From: Sphingobacterium chuzhouense
GTDB lineage: Bacteria; Bacteroidota; Bacteroidia; Sphingobacteriales; Sphingobacteriaceae
Assembly: GCF_014692525.1 (NCBI RefSeq)
Contig: NZ_JACNYL010000003.1
Coordinates: forward strand, 558,001 to 622,000
DNA: 64,000 bases
Reading direction: 5' to 3'
This document shows, piece by piece, positions 28,601 to 36,175 of the stretch; within the stretch, counting starts at the first letter, position 1, and every line of letters begins with the position of its first letter. A program made the translations under genes and the position numbers. Below the pieces are notes generated by a model. The model was not told the origin of the DNA. It worked only from the letters and a program-made list of their open reading frames with translations, and did no database searches.

Positions 28601-29190
28601 ATAACCAGTGTATGTGGTGCATGTCCTATTAACGAAAAAAGAAGTTTGTCTTGGAGATTAACCCCTTGGAGTTCAAAGTTTCCATCTTGATCACTTGATG
28701 TTACCCCTCCTGATGTTAAATTTCGAATGGTGACACTGGAAAGCCGTTCCCCGACATTATCCTTTACTACACCGCGTAGCACTTGTTGTACTGCCGCTAT
28801 AACTTTCTTTTCTACGATAGCACTAGGCAACGTTTTCAGCACAATGGTACCATCATGCAGTTGATACCTTAGAGGCTGGTTTTCCACGAGTTTATCCATT
28901 ACATCTTTTAGCGGAACATTTTGTACGTCCAAACTCACCTTCTTGGTATTTAGCAATGCTCCCTCGGGATAGATAAACCGGTAACCGGTCTGTTGCCTGA
29001 TGGAAGAGAAAGCAGCTTCCAACGACGTATTTTTTAAACGCAACGTTACCGTTTGTGCAAGCCCAGTCGACATAGCATTTAACGTAGCAATTAACATGAA
29101 AGTAATTGTAAGCTTCATGGTGCGGATAGTTTTTTTAGACAGGTAGATACAACGGTCTCGCCACCGTTGTCTCATACGGATATTATGCAT
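25675..29190 (-). CDS. SusC-family TonB-dependent transducer/transporter with STN domain (PUL E)
   Basis: The 1171-residue protein has a long N-terminus with the signal region at MKLTITFMLIATLNAMSTGLAQ. It is followed by a secretin/TonB short N-terminal (STN) domain (TVTLRLKNTSLEAAFSSIRQ, VPLKDVMDKLVENQPLRYQLHDGTIVLK). A CarboxypepD-like domain, DDVVVVGYGVQKRRNVVGSI, a plug (APLIVIDGVERPSF) and a barrel follow. The STN domain contacts FecR in the periplasm and passes substrate signals to the sigma factor, here encoded just upstream. The start ATG at 29190 overlaps the -7 box of an antisense RNA candidate; the internal ATG before KLTITF at 29118 is an alternative. Confidence 0.95.
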   Translation of the reverse strand: MHNIRMRQRWRDRCIYLSKKTIRTMKLTITFMLIATLNAMSTGLAQTVTLRLKNTSLEAAFSSIRQQTGYRFIYPEGALLNTKKVSLDVQNVPLKDVMDKLVENQPLRYQLHDGTIVLKTLPSAIVEKKVIAAVQQVLRGVVKDNVGERLSSVTIRNLTSGGVTSSDQDGNFELQGVNLQDKLLFSLIGHAPHTLVIMNFEPKDIQLSIEDQHIDDVVVVGYGVQKRRNVVGSISQIDGEELQKTAPMNLTNALGGRLPGLSTLQQSGRPGSDNATLRIRGVSTYASGAQAPLIVIDGVERPSFSYLDPSEIESISILKDAVSTAVYGLQATNGIILITTKKGRVDDTRISYEGSFQIGQNTRFPKFLNAIDYMLWYNKGTDMDNDYHLHQNSDPVPYVYGPKLIRSIADGTNTNPLFGQTDWVGELLANNSKSHHHAVSISGGNDKARYFSSLSHLDQGGVIQNTNFKRYNVRTNVSSKLTNLLSGDLNLSYRAEIGKTPGLSPDNTSYLNPFYQAAMMLPNLPKYAENGVYTAHQSSPGWVNPLASVENSGYQHRNNFVFQGDINLKFSVPGVDGLDLQLLTAFDKTSLEAKTWLQPYQLMGRAREQRTGDFVELHTVPGISRTSLTQSHSQNSRITFRPYINYSRTFGLHDITVLGLYEWSKYQSSVLSGGARNFPLDGLHEIDFGSTALEDLVAPGGSSSLTARAGYVARLNYAYDSKYLLEVASRWDASVNFAKHNRWQMFPGFGVGWVISNEGFFKERISFVDFFKLKYSVGKTGNDRVVSAFPYLQTYVLSDDPVYAIGGTPVPSLSTSAPPNLELLWETSTTHNIGFESQWLDNKLGFDIEFFHRFTVDIINPASGIYPPTMGGFFPSSVNDGEMLNRGVDIQFRYNNEVNDFRYSLTGNFNWARNKIIKRQESENLPAWQRTVGRPYGQKLGFVVDGIYQTWEETQDAVSPSGGIVAPGFFKYRDLNNDGRITRADDMTFIGRSNMPEIMYGLNIDLQYKGFDFSTLLQGAALSSVLLSGTYEGSSGTNGIDAYTVMSRAFYQNGNSPYFLVENSWTPENPNAEFPRLTAGKASLGTHNSHSNSGFLRNGTYLRVKSAQLGYTLPSAAVEKMKLNNVRLHFTASNLFTWDHLKYFDPEMPNVNNGFYPQQKLFSFGASITFK

Positions 29191-29202
29191 ACCTTTGTTA
29201 TA

Positions 29203-29304
29203 GATTAAGGTTTATAAATAAAACAATTAACACAGTTGAAATAGCCTTAGTCTTCTTTACTGGGGGTATAGGCGTACCCTCAGTTTATAGACTTTTCTTC
29301 TTTG
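29203..29304 (+). ncRNA. candidate antisense small RNA over the FecR-SusC leader (PUL E)
   Basis: On the plus strand the box TACCTTTG (29190-29197) fits the Bacteroidota -7 consensus TAnnTTTG and overlaps the SusC start codon. About 60 nt downstream a 10-bp stem (29259-29268 with 29275-29284, one G-U pair, loop TAGGCG) is followed by a U-rich tract (TTTATAGACTTTTCTTCTTT). The predicted RNA is roughly 95-100 nt, antisense to the SusC leader. The loop resembles those of the two candidates at 43363 and 45334. Confidence 0.5.
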
Positions 29305-29357
29305 ATTTCATCGCTCTTTTGCATTCATAATAATATTAATTTTGGTTTAACACGCTA

Positions 29358-30524
29358 TTATTTGACAACGAGCTTCTTGCCTTGCACCGTAATCCGATAC
29401 GAAGTCAAGTCGCTCAATACAGCACACACAGCTTCAATAGATTCACTTTTCTTCATCCCTCCTATATACCGCTTATCAGCAAGAGGTACGGTGACATCCA
29501 ATTCCAAGTTATACCAACGAGCGACATCAGACAGTACTTCTTTCAATCGCTTACTATCAAAATAGAAGTATCCCTCTTTCCATGCCAATGCTTCTTCAAC
29601 ATCTGCTTTTCCTACTTTGATACCTTCCTTTCCACTTATGGCTGCATAACCAGGTTCGATAATTTTATAGTCAGCCGGTGTACTGACTTTAATTTTACCC
29701 TCCGTTAAGATCGTTTTAATTTCTTCTTTATAGAGATGAGTATTGATATTAAACGCCGTACCCAAGGCTTCCACTTCTGTTTTTCCTACAAGCACTTTAA
29801 ATGGTTTTGTTGCGTCTCTCGCAACTTCAAAATAAGCTTCACCACGTACTTTTACTTTCCGTTCATCTCCGATAAAGGACGAAGGAAACTCTAATTCAGA
29901 ATCGGCATTTAACCAGACATTAGTTCCATCAGCCAATCGAATATGGTAAGTTCCTCCCAGAGGCACCTGCAATTTGTGTTGCTGTGGAGTAGCATCTTTT
30001 GCTATTTGATAATCTAACGTCGAACCAGAGAGAGCTAAGGTGATGTCGCCATCGACGAGGGTTCGATGCTCCTGCTCTTCGAGCAATGTTGTCGTACCAT
30101 CTGACAAGGTCAACGTTGCTACCGTTCTTCCCGGAACAATCTCGGTAATCTCCTGTTTTTTTTCTGCTAGGCTGTCTTCCTCTTTATTTTTCAGGAGAAA
30201 ACTTCCTCCTACTACACAGACAGCGATTACAGAGGCTGCAACTGCCCACCATATTCGATACTTCGGTTTTCTCTCCGAATCAAGATGGTGTTTTTTAAGA
30301 ACAGATTGCCAATCTTTTTCGATATCAATTGTTTGATAGTCTGTAAGCCTTTTACTAATGTCTTTTAAAGGAAGGTTTTGGTTATCTATCCAGGAATGCA
30401 GCGTTGGATATTTTTTTAGCATATCCATCAGTTCGTTGTACTCTGCCGCAGAAATATCACCGCGTATATACTTGGAAACAAGTTCAGCAGCCTTTACATA
30501 TTCTTCATCTATAGGTTCTTTCAT
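29358..30524 (-). CDS. FecR-family anti-sigma factor (PUL E)
   Basis: The 388-residue protein has a cytosolic N-terminal segment of about 80 residues that binds sigma. One membrane helix follows (IWWAVAASVIAVCVVGGSFLL, about 86-106). The periplasmic FecR domain comes next (GGTYHIRLADGTNVWLNADSELEFPSSF, VRGEAYFEVARDATKPFKV, VEALGTAFNI). A DUF4974 C-terminal domain (YFYFDSKRLKEVLSDVARWYNLELDVT) ends the protein. It holds the sigma factor inactive until the STN-SusC signals substrate. It follows the sigma gene by 85 bp. Confidence 0.95.
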   Translation of the reverse strand: MKEPIDEEYVKAAELVSKYIRGDISAAEYNELMDMLKKYPTLHSWIDNQNLPLKDISKRLTDYQTIDIEKDWQSVLKKHHLDSERKPKYRIWWAVAASVIAVCVVGGSFLLKNKEEDSLAEKKQEITEIVPGRTVATLTLSDGTTTLLEEQEHRTLVDGDITLALSGSTLDYQIAKDATPQQHKLQVPLGGTYHIRLADGTNVWLNADSELEFPSSFIGDERKVKVRGEAYFEVARDATKPFKVLVGKTEVEALGTAFNINTHLYKEEIKTILTEGKIKVSTPADYKIIEPGYAAISGKEGIKVGKADVEEALAWKEGYFYFDSKRLKEVLSDVARWYNLELDVTVPLADKRYIGGMKKSESIEAVCAVLSDLTSYRITVQGKKLVVK

Positions 30525-30609
30525 GTGCCGGTTTCTATCTTTATACCATCACTCTCCTTTGTGATATAATACTAAGACACCTATGAATGAAAAAAGGATG
30601 AAAAAATGG

Positions 30610-31155
30610 TTAAAAAAAGATTAAAATAAAATTTTTCAATGCGGAAAAGACTGGAGCGAGCCTATGCCGAAGAAGTTCCACCGAGCGTTTTTTCTGCGTT
30701 TTTATCGTATTTATGGAGACACCACATAGCTCCGCGGCTTCACTGTTTGATTTACCTTCCAACCAGGTCAGCTTACATACTTCTTGACAGGATTTAGGAA
30801 GGGATTCGATAGCTTTATACAGGTTATGGATGGTTTCCGCGTAAATCATAGCATCTAAAATACGGGCATCATCTATCTCGTTCAACGGATGGATTCGATA
30901 ATATTCATGCTGAACTTTCTGGTGCCTGAGGTAATTTAAAGCCGTATTCCGGACGGAGGAATAAAGGTAACTTTTGATCGCTTTTTCGTGGGAGGGAAGT
31001 TCTTCCTTCTTTTCCAATATTTTCACAAAAGTATCTTGAACGATATCCAACGCAACGTCTTGACATTTTACAATATGCCACGAAAATTCCACGAGCGGGA
31101 TATAATATTGCTCAAATAGTATCTTTATCTGCGTTTCTGTCAAAACACTTATCAT
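30610..31155 (-). CDS. ECF RNA polymerase sigma factor (PUL E)
   Basis: The ATG at 31155 (MISVLTE) is preferred over the longer frame to 31248, because the extra residues are not sigma-like. Region 2 is visible in LFEQYYIPLVEFSWHIVKCQDVALDIVQDTFVKILEK. Region 4 is visible in ESLPKSCQEVCKLTWLEGKSNSEAAELCGVSINTIKTQKKRSVELLRHRL. It directs transcription of the PUL after release from FecR. The product ends in a hydrophobic ALKNFILIFF tail. Confidence 0.95.
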   Translation of the reverse strand: MISVLTETQIKILFEQYYIPLVEFSWHIVKCQDVALDIVQDTFVKILEKKEELPSHEKAIKSYLYSSVRNTALNYLRHQKVQHEYYRIHPLNEIDDARILDAMIYAETIHNLYKAIESLPKSCQEVCKLTWLEGKSNSEAAELCGVSINTIKTQKKRSVELLRHRLAPVFSALKNFILIFF

Positions 31156-31261
31156 GCGTGGATATTTATAATCGCTTCGGGTCAGTACTATCCAAAAATA
31201 AGAAATAGGAACTACATTATCAAACTTTGAATGAATGTAGAACGACAATGTCGTCGGGATA

Positions 31262-31308
31262 GTAAAAATAAAAAACGTTTCCCTTTTTCTCGAAAAAACG
31301 GAAACGTT
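31262..31308 (-). terminator. intrinsic terminator after SusD of PUL D
   Basis: Arms AACGTTTCC (31274-31282) and GGAAACGTT (31300-31308) pair around a loop that itself can pair (TTTTTCTCGAAAAA). On the minus strand a T-rich tract (TTTTTTATTTTTACT) follows. It ends the two-gene SusC/SusD operon and insulates it from the sigma gene. Confidence 0.8.
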
Positions 31309-31323
31309 AAATCACATTACCTT

Positions 31324-32847
31324 TTAAAAAGTGTAATGTGGATTTTGCTCTAATGCTTTGTTTCTATCCCAAGCATCTCTAGGAATAGGGAATAATATCG
31401 GCTGTGTCTGCAACCATGGTTTTTGATTTACGTTTAAGCTCGGAAAATTAGGACGTTCTGCTTCAATAAAGTCAAGAAACCGTCCTCTCCGATTCAGATC
31501 GGAAAATCCTCCCGTCGGCTCCCATATAAATTCCATCCTTCGCTCTTTAAAAATCGCATCTAAAGTTTCTGTTTTTGATAAAGTAAGAGGTAAGTCAGCC
31601 AGACCTGCCCTATCTCTGACCTTATTCACCTGAACTATAGATTCTTCTGTGCGGTCTCTTTCATTCAAAGCTTCGGCATAGTTTAGCAATATTTCGGCAA
31701 ACCGAATCACTGGTGCATTGACGCCAGAATTATTCAGCGTCGGTTTTTGCCAATATTTGGTCATAATATATCCAGAATGTGACCAGCCAGCCGGCACATT
31801 ATCGGGCATCATAAAAGCTGACATATCCTGATGACGTTCACCCGGACCAATAATTGCGGCCCAATATCTTTTGTCGATGATTCTTCCAGAACCGTCTTTT
31901 TCATGTGCATCTACCCAATGCTGTTGCGGCACAAAGTTACTCCATGCAGCACCACCTGTAAACTCAGCAGGCGCACCTCTAGGTGCTGTACGTTTCACAA
32001 GATTGTTTCCTTCAGCGTCCACGCCTTCCCTAAATTGAGTAGAAAACAATATCTCCGCATTATTCTCATTTTCTTCCATAAAAATGGAACGGTAATCCGG
32101 CAATAATGTATATACTTCTTCTTCAAAAAGCGATTCTGAAATGGCAATTACATCATCAAACTTTTCCTGCCACAAATAAGCTTTATTCAATAAAGCCTTG
32201 CAAGCTCCTGAAGTAACCCTTCCTACATCATTTCCCGTCCATGTAGTCGGTAACAAATCTTTCGCCTCGTTTAGATCATTTTCTATTTGCTGCCATACCG
32301 CTTCTGCTGTAGCACGAGGTATCTGCAAATCGGAATTAGCATCTAAAGGCTCAGTAATCAATGGTACACCACCGAAATATGTTACCAACCGATAGTAGAA
32401 CAATGCCCGAATAAATTTGGCCTGCGCGATAATTTGATTTTTTGTTTCCTCTTCGCCTTCTTCCATCCCGACAACTTTTGCGATGACTACGTTAGCTCTA
32501 CTTATCCCTTGATACGCGGCGGAATAAACATCCCTAAGAATTGTATTTGTAGATGGTAATGCCAAGGAATGCAATTCGATCCGATTTGCACTTCCATCCA
32601 TCTCGTACATATCACCCGATATGGCCCATTCAATATCGGCGGCATCCCGCACGTTAGAAAAAGCTTCCTCTTTTTGAAGCGTGGCATAAACACCTGTCAA
32701 CGCAGCTTCCGCATCGGATATATTCAGAAAAAACTCATCTTCAATCAGTGTATCCTTTGGTGACAAGGACAAAAAATCATCGCTACATGCTAAGCATAGC
32801 AGTGTAGTGAAAAATAAAAAAGTGTTATGTATATATTTCATGATCAT
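31324..32847 (-). CDS. SusD/RagB-family lipoprotein (PUL D)
   Basis: The 507-residue protein has lipobox LLCLAC followed by SDDF, an acidic surface export signal. Family landmarks are DAEAALTGVYATLQ, IIAQAKFIRALFYYRLVTYFGGVPLI, VTSGACKALLNKAYLWQ, IRFAEILLNYAEALNERD, FKERRMEFIWEPTGGFSDLNRRGR and FPIPRDAWDRNKALEQNPHYTF. It is the second and last gene of this operon. ATG at 32841 is an alternative start. No enzyme gene belongs to this operon, so its enzymes must be encoded elsewhere. Confidence 0.95.
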   Translation of the reverse strand: MIMKYIHNTFLFFTTLLCLACSDDFLSLSPKDTLIEDEFFLNISDAEAALTGVYATLQKEEAFSNVRDAADIEWAISGDMYEMDGSANRIELHSLALPSTNTILRDVYSAAYQGISRANVVIAKVVGMEEGEEETKNQIIAQAKFIRALFYYRLVTYFGGVPLITEPLDANSDLQIPRATAEAVWQQIENDLNEAKDLLPTTWTGNDVGRVTSGACKALLNKAYLWQEKFDDVIAISESLFEEEVYTLLPDYRSIFMEENENNAEILFSTQFREGVDAEGNNLVKRTAPRGAPAEFTGGAAWSNFVPQQHWVDAHEKDGSGRIIDKRYWAAIIGPGERHQDMSAFMMPDNVPAGWSHSGYIMTKYWQKPTLNNSGVNAPVIRFAEILLNYAEALNERDRTEESIVQVNKVRDRAGLADLPLTLSKTETLDAIFKERRMEFIWEPTGGFSDLNRRGRFLDFIEAERPNFPSLNVNQKPWLQTQPILFPIPRDAWDRNKALEQNPHYTF

Positions 32848-32859
32848 TATTTTAACAAA

Positions 32860-35800
32860 TTAAAAACCTACTTTCACGCCAAACATATACGTTCTGGGCA
32901 TAGGATATACGCCATTGTCTACACCACTCGCCAATGGATTCGTATCTCCAATTTCGGGATCAAAACCCGAATATTTTGTAAACGTGAACAAATTCTGTAT
33001 CGACGTATACACCCGCAACCGTTTGAGCATGTTTGTATTCTCAAATAATCCTTGTGGCAATGTATATCCCAACGTGAAATTCCGAAGACGTAAATAGGAA
33101 CCATCTTCGATATAGAATGACGATAGGTTGGCGTAATTGCCATTTAAATCCGTATATTTCAAAATAGGTACGGTATTTCCGCCATTTTCCGACGTCCATC
33201 TGTCCAATACATCCGCAGAAGCATTAATAACACCACTTCCACCAAAATATTTGATTGGATATGTACTGAATTTATTGACATGGAAGATATCATTGCCTGA
33301 AACTCCTTGAAACATGAGGTTTAAATCAAAATTCTTATAAGACAGGTCTATATTCATACCATAAGTAAGTTTTGGCCAAGGAGAGCCTAACATAACCCGG
33401 TCTTCGTCTGAAAGCACATTATCGCCGTTGACATCCCTGAACTTAAAATCTCCAGCAGAGGCATTCGGTTGAAATGTCTTATCAACCTCCTCATCAGATT
33501 GGTAGATTCCTTCTACAACGTAGCCCCTAAAATATCCAATTGGCAGTCCGACTTCGGTATAAGAACTATTCATGCTCGTAAACCCGACAACGGGTCCGCT
33601 GATCGGATTTCCGGCACCTAATGAGAGTACTTCATTTTTCAATGTCGAAAGATTGACACTGACATCATATTGAAATTCATTTCCTCCACCATAGCCCACT
33701 AGCAATTCGAAACCTGAATTTCTGATTCGACCGCCATTCACGGAAGGTGCTGATTCAAATCCTGCTTCTAACGAAACGGGCAAACTTACCAACATATCTC
33801 GTGTATCTTTAACATAGTACTCGGCGGTCAAGTACCCTCCTCCGTTCAAAAATGTTGCGTCTACACCGAAGTTCCACTGCTCGCTCGTTTCCCACTTCAG
33901 ATCCGAATTACCCGGACGTATCATACCTGCTCCCGTAATCAGACGTTGGTCTGTTCCGAGAATATAGTTATCAGCCACACGGCCTAAACCAAATGTGCTA
34001 GAATAACCAAATGCGCCGATAGCATCATTTCCTAACTGTCCCCAACTGGCACGCACTTTCAAGCTATTGATTGCTCCGTCAGCATTAAAAAAGGACTCTT
34101 CAGAAATATTCCAACCGGCGGATATCGAGGGGAAATTCCCCCATTTGTAAGAGGGTCCGAAATTAGATGAACCGTCACGACGGATACTTGCCGAAAACAG
34201 GTATTTGTTATCAAATGAATAGTTTGCCCTTCCCAGGTAAGAAGCTAAGGTATACATCGAACCTGTACCTGTCCCTCTTCGTTCCGACTCAGAACTCGTA
34301 TTGATTACACGGATGGTTTCATTTTGAAATTCACGTGCTGTAATCGAAATCCAATCATTTGTATTCTTTTGTGCCGTTTGTCCGACAATGAGAGAAAGAT
34401 TATGCCTGTCAAACGTCTTATTATAACTCAGCGTATTTTCAATCAACCAGTTGAGCCCCTGCTCCTGTCTTTCGCTCAACACCGCCTGAGGGTTACTATA
34501 AAAACCACGTTGTACTTTGGGTTCCCAAGTCGTTCCCCGATTAGACAGGAAATCTAAACCAATACTACTTTTGAATTTCAGGCCTTCCATGATCTCAAAT
34601 TCGCCAAAGGCATTTCCATAGAGGCGGAGATTGTTCAAATAGTTTTCCATCGACTTCGCTCTCAAATAGGGGTTGTCACCTTGTGTCGAGTAAAATGCAG
34701 ATGAGCCGCTGACAACATCCTCTCGTCCCAGAGTCGGATAAAACTGCTGTGCAAGGTTGAAAATACCTAGCCTAAAATCTTCATTCCGTTGTCCCTTACC
34801 CTGTATATAAGAAAAAGCCAAGCTACCACCGAAGTTCAGTCTATCTGTTGCTGTAAGGTCTACATTGGCACGTCCGGTATAACGTTTATTCCACGTTTCC
34901 ATTAAAGTACCTTGTTGGTCTCTATACCCTAGTGACAAGGCATTTCTTATTTTTTGGTTTCCACCCGTCAGCGACAAGTCAACATTATACATGGGCGCTG
35001 TACGGAATACTTCATCTATCCAGTTTGTTCCTTGCCCGAAGCTACTTGGGTTTTCCCATTCGGGATTGGTTGCCATGTTAGAGTTTTGGTATAGCTCGTT
35101 TGCCAATGTGGCAAACTGCTCCGCATTTAGAAATTTAGGCTGTCTCCATAAGTTTTGGAAACCAGTATAAGCATGTAGATCTGCTGAAGTCACACCTTCT
35201 TTTCCTCTTTTAGTGGTGATGAGGATCACACCATTCGCAGCGCGGGCTCCGTAGATAGAAGCAGCTGCCGCATCTTTTAATATCTCGATTGATTCAATAT
35301 CATTGGGGTTGACAATCGACATACCGTCAATATTGTCTGTACTCCCGTTAATGGCTATATTCGATCCTCCGACCGGAAACCCATCGATGACATATAGCGG
35401 CTGGTTTCCTCCTGTTGTACCGACCCCTCTGATGCGTACAGAACTCGCCCCACCTGGTGCTCCTGTCGTCTGGTTAATGGTTACGCCAGGCACTTTTCCT
35501 TGTATCGCGCTGGTAAATGATGGTGCAGCCACCTTTTCCAAGTCCGAAGATTTCACGGAAGATATAGACCCTGTCATTTCTGAACGACGTTGTGTTCCAT
35601 ATCCGACCACCACCACTTCGTCAATATTGCCTTGCTGAGACGTCATCACCACTTGAAGTGTTTCAAAATTTGAGATTAGCATCTCATTTGGTACGTACCC
35701 GATATAAGAAAAAGAAAGTGTATCACCAATATTTACACCGGCAATCTCAAATATTCCCTCCTGATTTGTTACGCCTAAGGATCTGCCGTCTTTTGCAGAC

Positions 35801-35976
35801 ACTGTAACGCCAGAAATGGGTTGTCCCAAGTCATTCACAACCCTTCCTTTTAATCTTTGTTGTATGGACTCCGGCGTCCATCTGAGTTTCGCTGTCTCCC
35901 CCGCAGCAAATCCTATCTTCGCTAGAGCAAAAAACAACAAAATACATGTTAAATAGATTTTTCTTCTCATAGTCAT
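32860..35976 (-). CDS. SusC-family TonB-dependent transporter without STN domain (PUL D)
   Basis: The ATG at 35976 (MTMRRKIYL) is chosen because it begins the signal peptide (LTCILLFFALAKIGFA); the frame to 36063 starts with a TTG and lacks a signal. CarboxypepD-like domain LKGRVVNDLGQPISGVTVSAKDG, then DEVVVVGYGTQRRSEMTGSI, plug GTTGGNQPLYVIDGFPVGG and IESIEILKDAAAASIYGARAANGVILITTKRG, and a barrel ending TYMFGVKVGF. There is no STN, so regulation is not by a linked sigma. The promoter region carries the GGGTACGTACACG element at 36042-36064. Confidence 0.95.
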   Translation of the reverse strand: MTMRRKIYLTCILLFFALAKIGFAAGETAKLRWTPESIQQRLKGRVVNDLGQPISGVTVSAKDGRSLGVTNQEGIFEIAGVNIGDTLSFSYIGYVPNEMLISNFETLQVVMTSQQGNIDEVVVVGYGTQRRSEMTGSISSVKSSDLEKVAAPSFTSAIQGKVPGVTINQTTGAPGGASSVRIRGVGTTGGNQPLYVIDGFPVGGSNIAINGSTDNIDGMSIVNPNDIESIEILKDAAAASIYGARAANGVILITTKRGKEGVTSADLHAYTGFQNLWRQPKFLNAEQFATLANELYQNSNMATNPEWENPSSFGQGTNWIDEVFRTAPMYNVDLSLTGGNQKIRNALSLGYRDQQGTLMETWNKRYTGRANVDLTATDRLNFGGSLAFSYIQGKGQRNEDFRLGIFNLAQQFYPTLGREDVVSGSSAFYSTQGDNPYLRAKSMENYLNNLRLYGNAFGEFEIMEGLKFKSSIGLDFLSNRGTTWEPKVQRGFYSNPQAVLSERQEQGLNWLIENTLSYNKTFDRHNLSLIVGQTAQKNTNDWISITAREFQNETIRVINTSSESERRGTGTGSMYTLASYLGRANYSFDNKYLFSASIRRDGSSNFGPSYKWGNFPSISAGWNISEESFFNADGAINSLKVRASWGQLGNDAIGAFGYSSTFGLGRVADNYILGTDQRLITGAGMIRPGNSDLKWETSEQWNFGVDATFLNGGGYLTAEYYVKDTRDMLVSLPVSLEAGFESAPSVNGGRIRNSGFELLVGYGGGNEFQYDVSVNLSTLKNEVLSLGAGNPISGPVVGFTSMNSSYTEVGLPIGYFRGYVVEGIYQSDEEVDKTFQPNASAGDFKFRDVNGDNVLSDEDRVMLGSPWPKLTYGMNIDLSYKNFDLNLMFQGVSGNDIFHVNKFSTYPIKYFGGSGVINASADVLDRWTSENGGNTVPILKYTDLNGNYANLSSFYIEDGSYLRLRNFTLGYTLPQGLFENTNMLKRLRVYTSIQNLFTFTKYSGFDPEIGDTNPLASGVDNGVYPMPRTYMFGVKVGF

Positions 35977-36041
35977 GTGTATTTGATTCCGTATAAAAAT
36001 ATATGATATCATCATTCGTTTATAAGTTTGTTTTTCATAGT

Positions 36042-36064
36042 GGGTACGTACACGAATATACAAA
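36042..36064 (-). promoter_or_regulatory. shared promoter element upstream of PUL D SusC
   Basis: The plus-strand block GGGTACGTACACGAATATAC plus three more bases is identical over 23 bp to 47309-47331. On the minus strand it reads TTTG (a -33-like box) followed by TATATTCGTGTACGTACCC. It lies 66-88 bp upstream of the ATG at 35976. Pseudo-palindromic GTGTAC/GTACCC halves with a central CG suggest an operator. Confidence 0.55.
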
Positions 36065-36092
36065 CCTAAAATATAAAAAAGAAAATTTATAT

Positions 36093-36142
36093 GGAAAAAA
36101 GAAAAAGAGACAGCTCGCTATCTGTGTAATCACAGATACGAG
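36093..36142 (-). terminator. intrinsic terminator after the GH5 gene of PUL C
   Basis: Arms CTCGCTATCTGTG (36114-36126) and CACAGATACGAG (36131-36142) form a 12-bp stem with one bulged base and a TAAT loop. On the minus strand a T-rich tract (TCTCTTTTTCTTTTTT) follows. It lies 33 bp after the stop at 36176. Confidence 0.8.
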
Positions 36143-36175
36143 GCCGCCTCTCTTTACTATCTTGTATTGATAGGG

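Noticed and set aside
29264-29279. GGGTA-n6-TACCC as a member of the GGGTACGTAC operator family
   Set aside because: The spacer length differs and the repeat is the core of the plus-strand terminator hairpin, so similarity to the operator is likely coincidental.
36023-36142. Fourth antisense small RNA before the PUL D SusC (TAAGTTTG box and hairpin)
   Set aside because: The box fits, but the hairpin has a different loop (TAAT) and its T-rich tail is on the minus strand, so it is better explained as the terminator of the GH5 operon.
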